This document shows, piece after piece, positions 48,717 to 48,719 of a stretch of 48,719 bases of DNA. The notes under the pieces were generated by a model, which was given only the letters and a program-made list of their open reading frames with translations, had not been told where the DNA came from and did not search any database. The translations under genes and the position numbers were made by a program. Within the stretch, counting starts at the first letter, position 1, and each line of letters begins with the position of its first letter. Location: the NCBI GenBank assembly GCA_900539735.1, contig UQDE01000012.1:1-48719 (forward strand). Direction: 5' to 3'. This DNA comes from an uncultured Collinsella sp. (GTDB lineage Bacteria > Actinomycetota > Coriobacteriia > Coriobacteriales > Coriobacteriaceae).

Positions 48717-48719
48717 CCA

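Overview
The window looks like chromosomal DNA from a high-GC, anaerobic, gut-type actinobacterium of the Coriobacteriia, most likely Collinsella or a close relative. I infer this from the GC-rich codon use, an Ech-type energy-converting [NiFe] hydrogenase, an NfnAB-type flavoprotein pair, a [4Fe-4S] old-yellow-enzyme reductase, an ECF transporter, a sortase with a wall-anchored mucin-type glycosidase, and the style of the intergenic repeats. I could not run a database search to confirm it. About 35 protein genes and one initiator tRNA fill most of the window, and both strands are used.

Layout. (1) 1-515: no gene, only palindromic repeats and terminator hairpins. (2) 515-6183, minus strand: a five-gene group 4 (Ech-like) hydrogenase operon in which the antiporter-like subunit (EchA) and the NuoH-like subunit (EchB) are one 960-residue ORF. 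A transposase-type double HTH protein lies upstream. (3) 7209-9239: an FMN/FAD/[4Fe-4S] ene-reductase. Behind its 5' end is a striking array of eight 15-bp repeats in alternating orientation every 40-41 bp (9387-9683), followed by initiator tRNA-Met. (4) 10046-16628: type III pantothenate kinase, an accessory AAA/DUF4143 ATPase bracketed by three copies of one palindrome, a degenerate BirA-like protein, a FolP-FolK fusion with a large insertion, a sirtuin and exonuclease III. (5) 16778-20032: an ECF vitamin or metal transporter (S component, fused double ATPase, T component). (6) 20223-26301, plus strand: glmU, prs, pth and the nfnA/nfnB-like pair. (7) 26429-30130: a cytidylate-kinase-like protein and a polar amino acid ABC transporter. 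(8) 30417-34270: a YqeY-like protein, a parvulin-type foldase, an orphan PTS EIIA and an AlbA_2/HATPase accessory regulator. (9) 34546-38164: purN, purM and purF. (10) 38451-48475: a CmpB-like membrane protein, a MoaE-like protein, a class B sortase, purE and a 2137-residue cell-wall-anchored GH31 glycosidase.

How they work together. Energy metabolism is represented by Ech (ferredoxin-linked H2 cycling and ion pumping) and Nfn (ferredoxin/NADH/NADPH balancing). Purine synthesis is represented by prs, purF, purM, purN and purE. Host glycan use is represented by the surface GH31 enzyme, with a sortase nearby.

The most unusual part of the window is its intergenic DNA. At least four families of inverted repeats recur: the alternating 40-bp array, a GGGACAG-core palindrome family whose arms differ between loci but match within each locus, a CCTATTCCTCAAAA palindrome with a paired inner GAAA hairpin, and a long palindrome near the left edge. 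Several abut or overlap stop codons.
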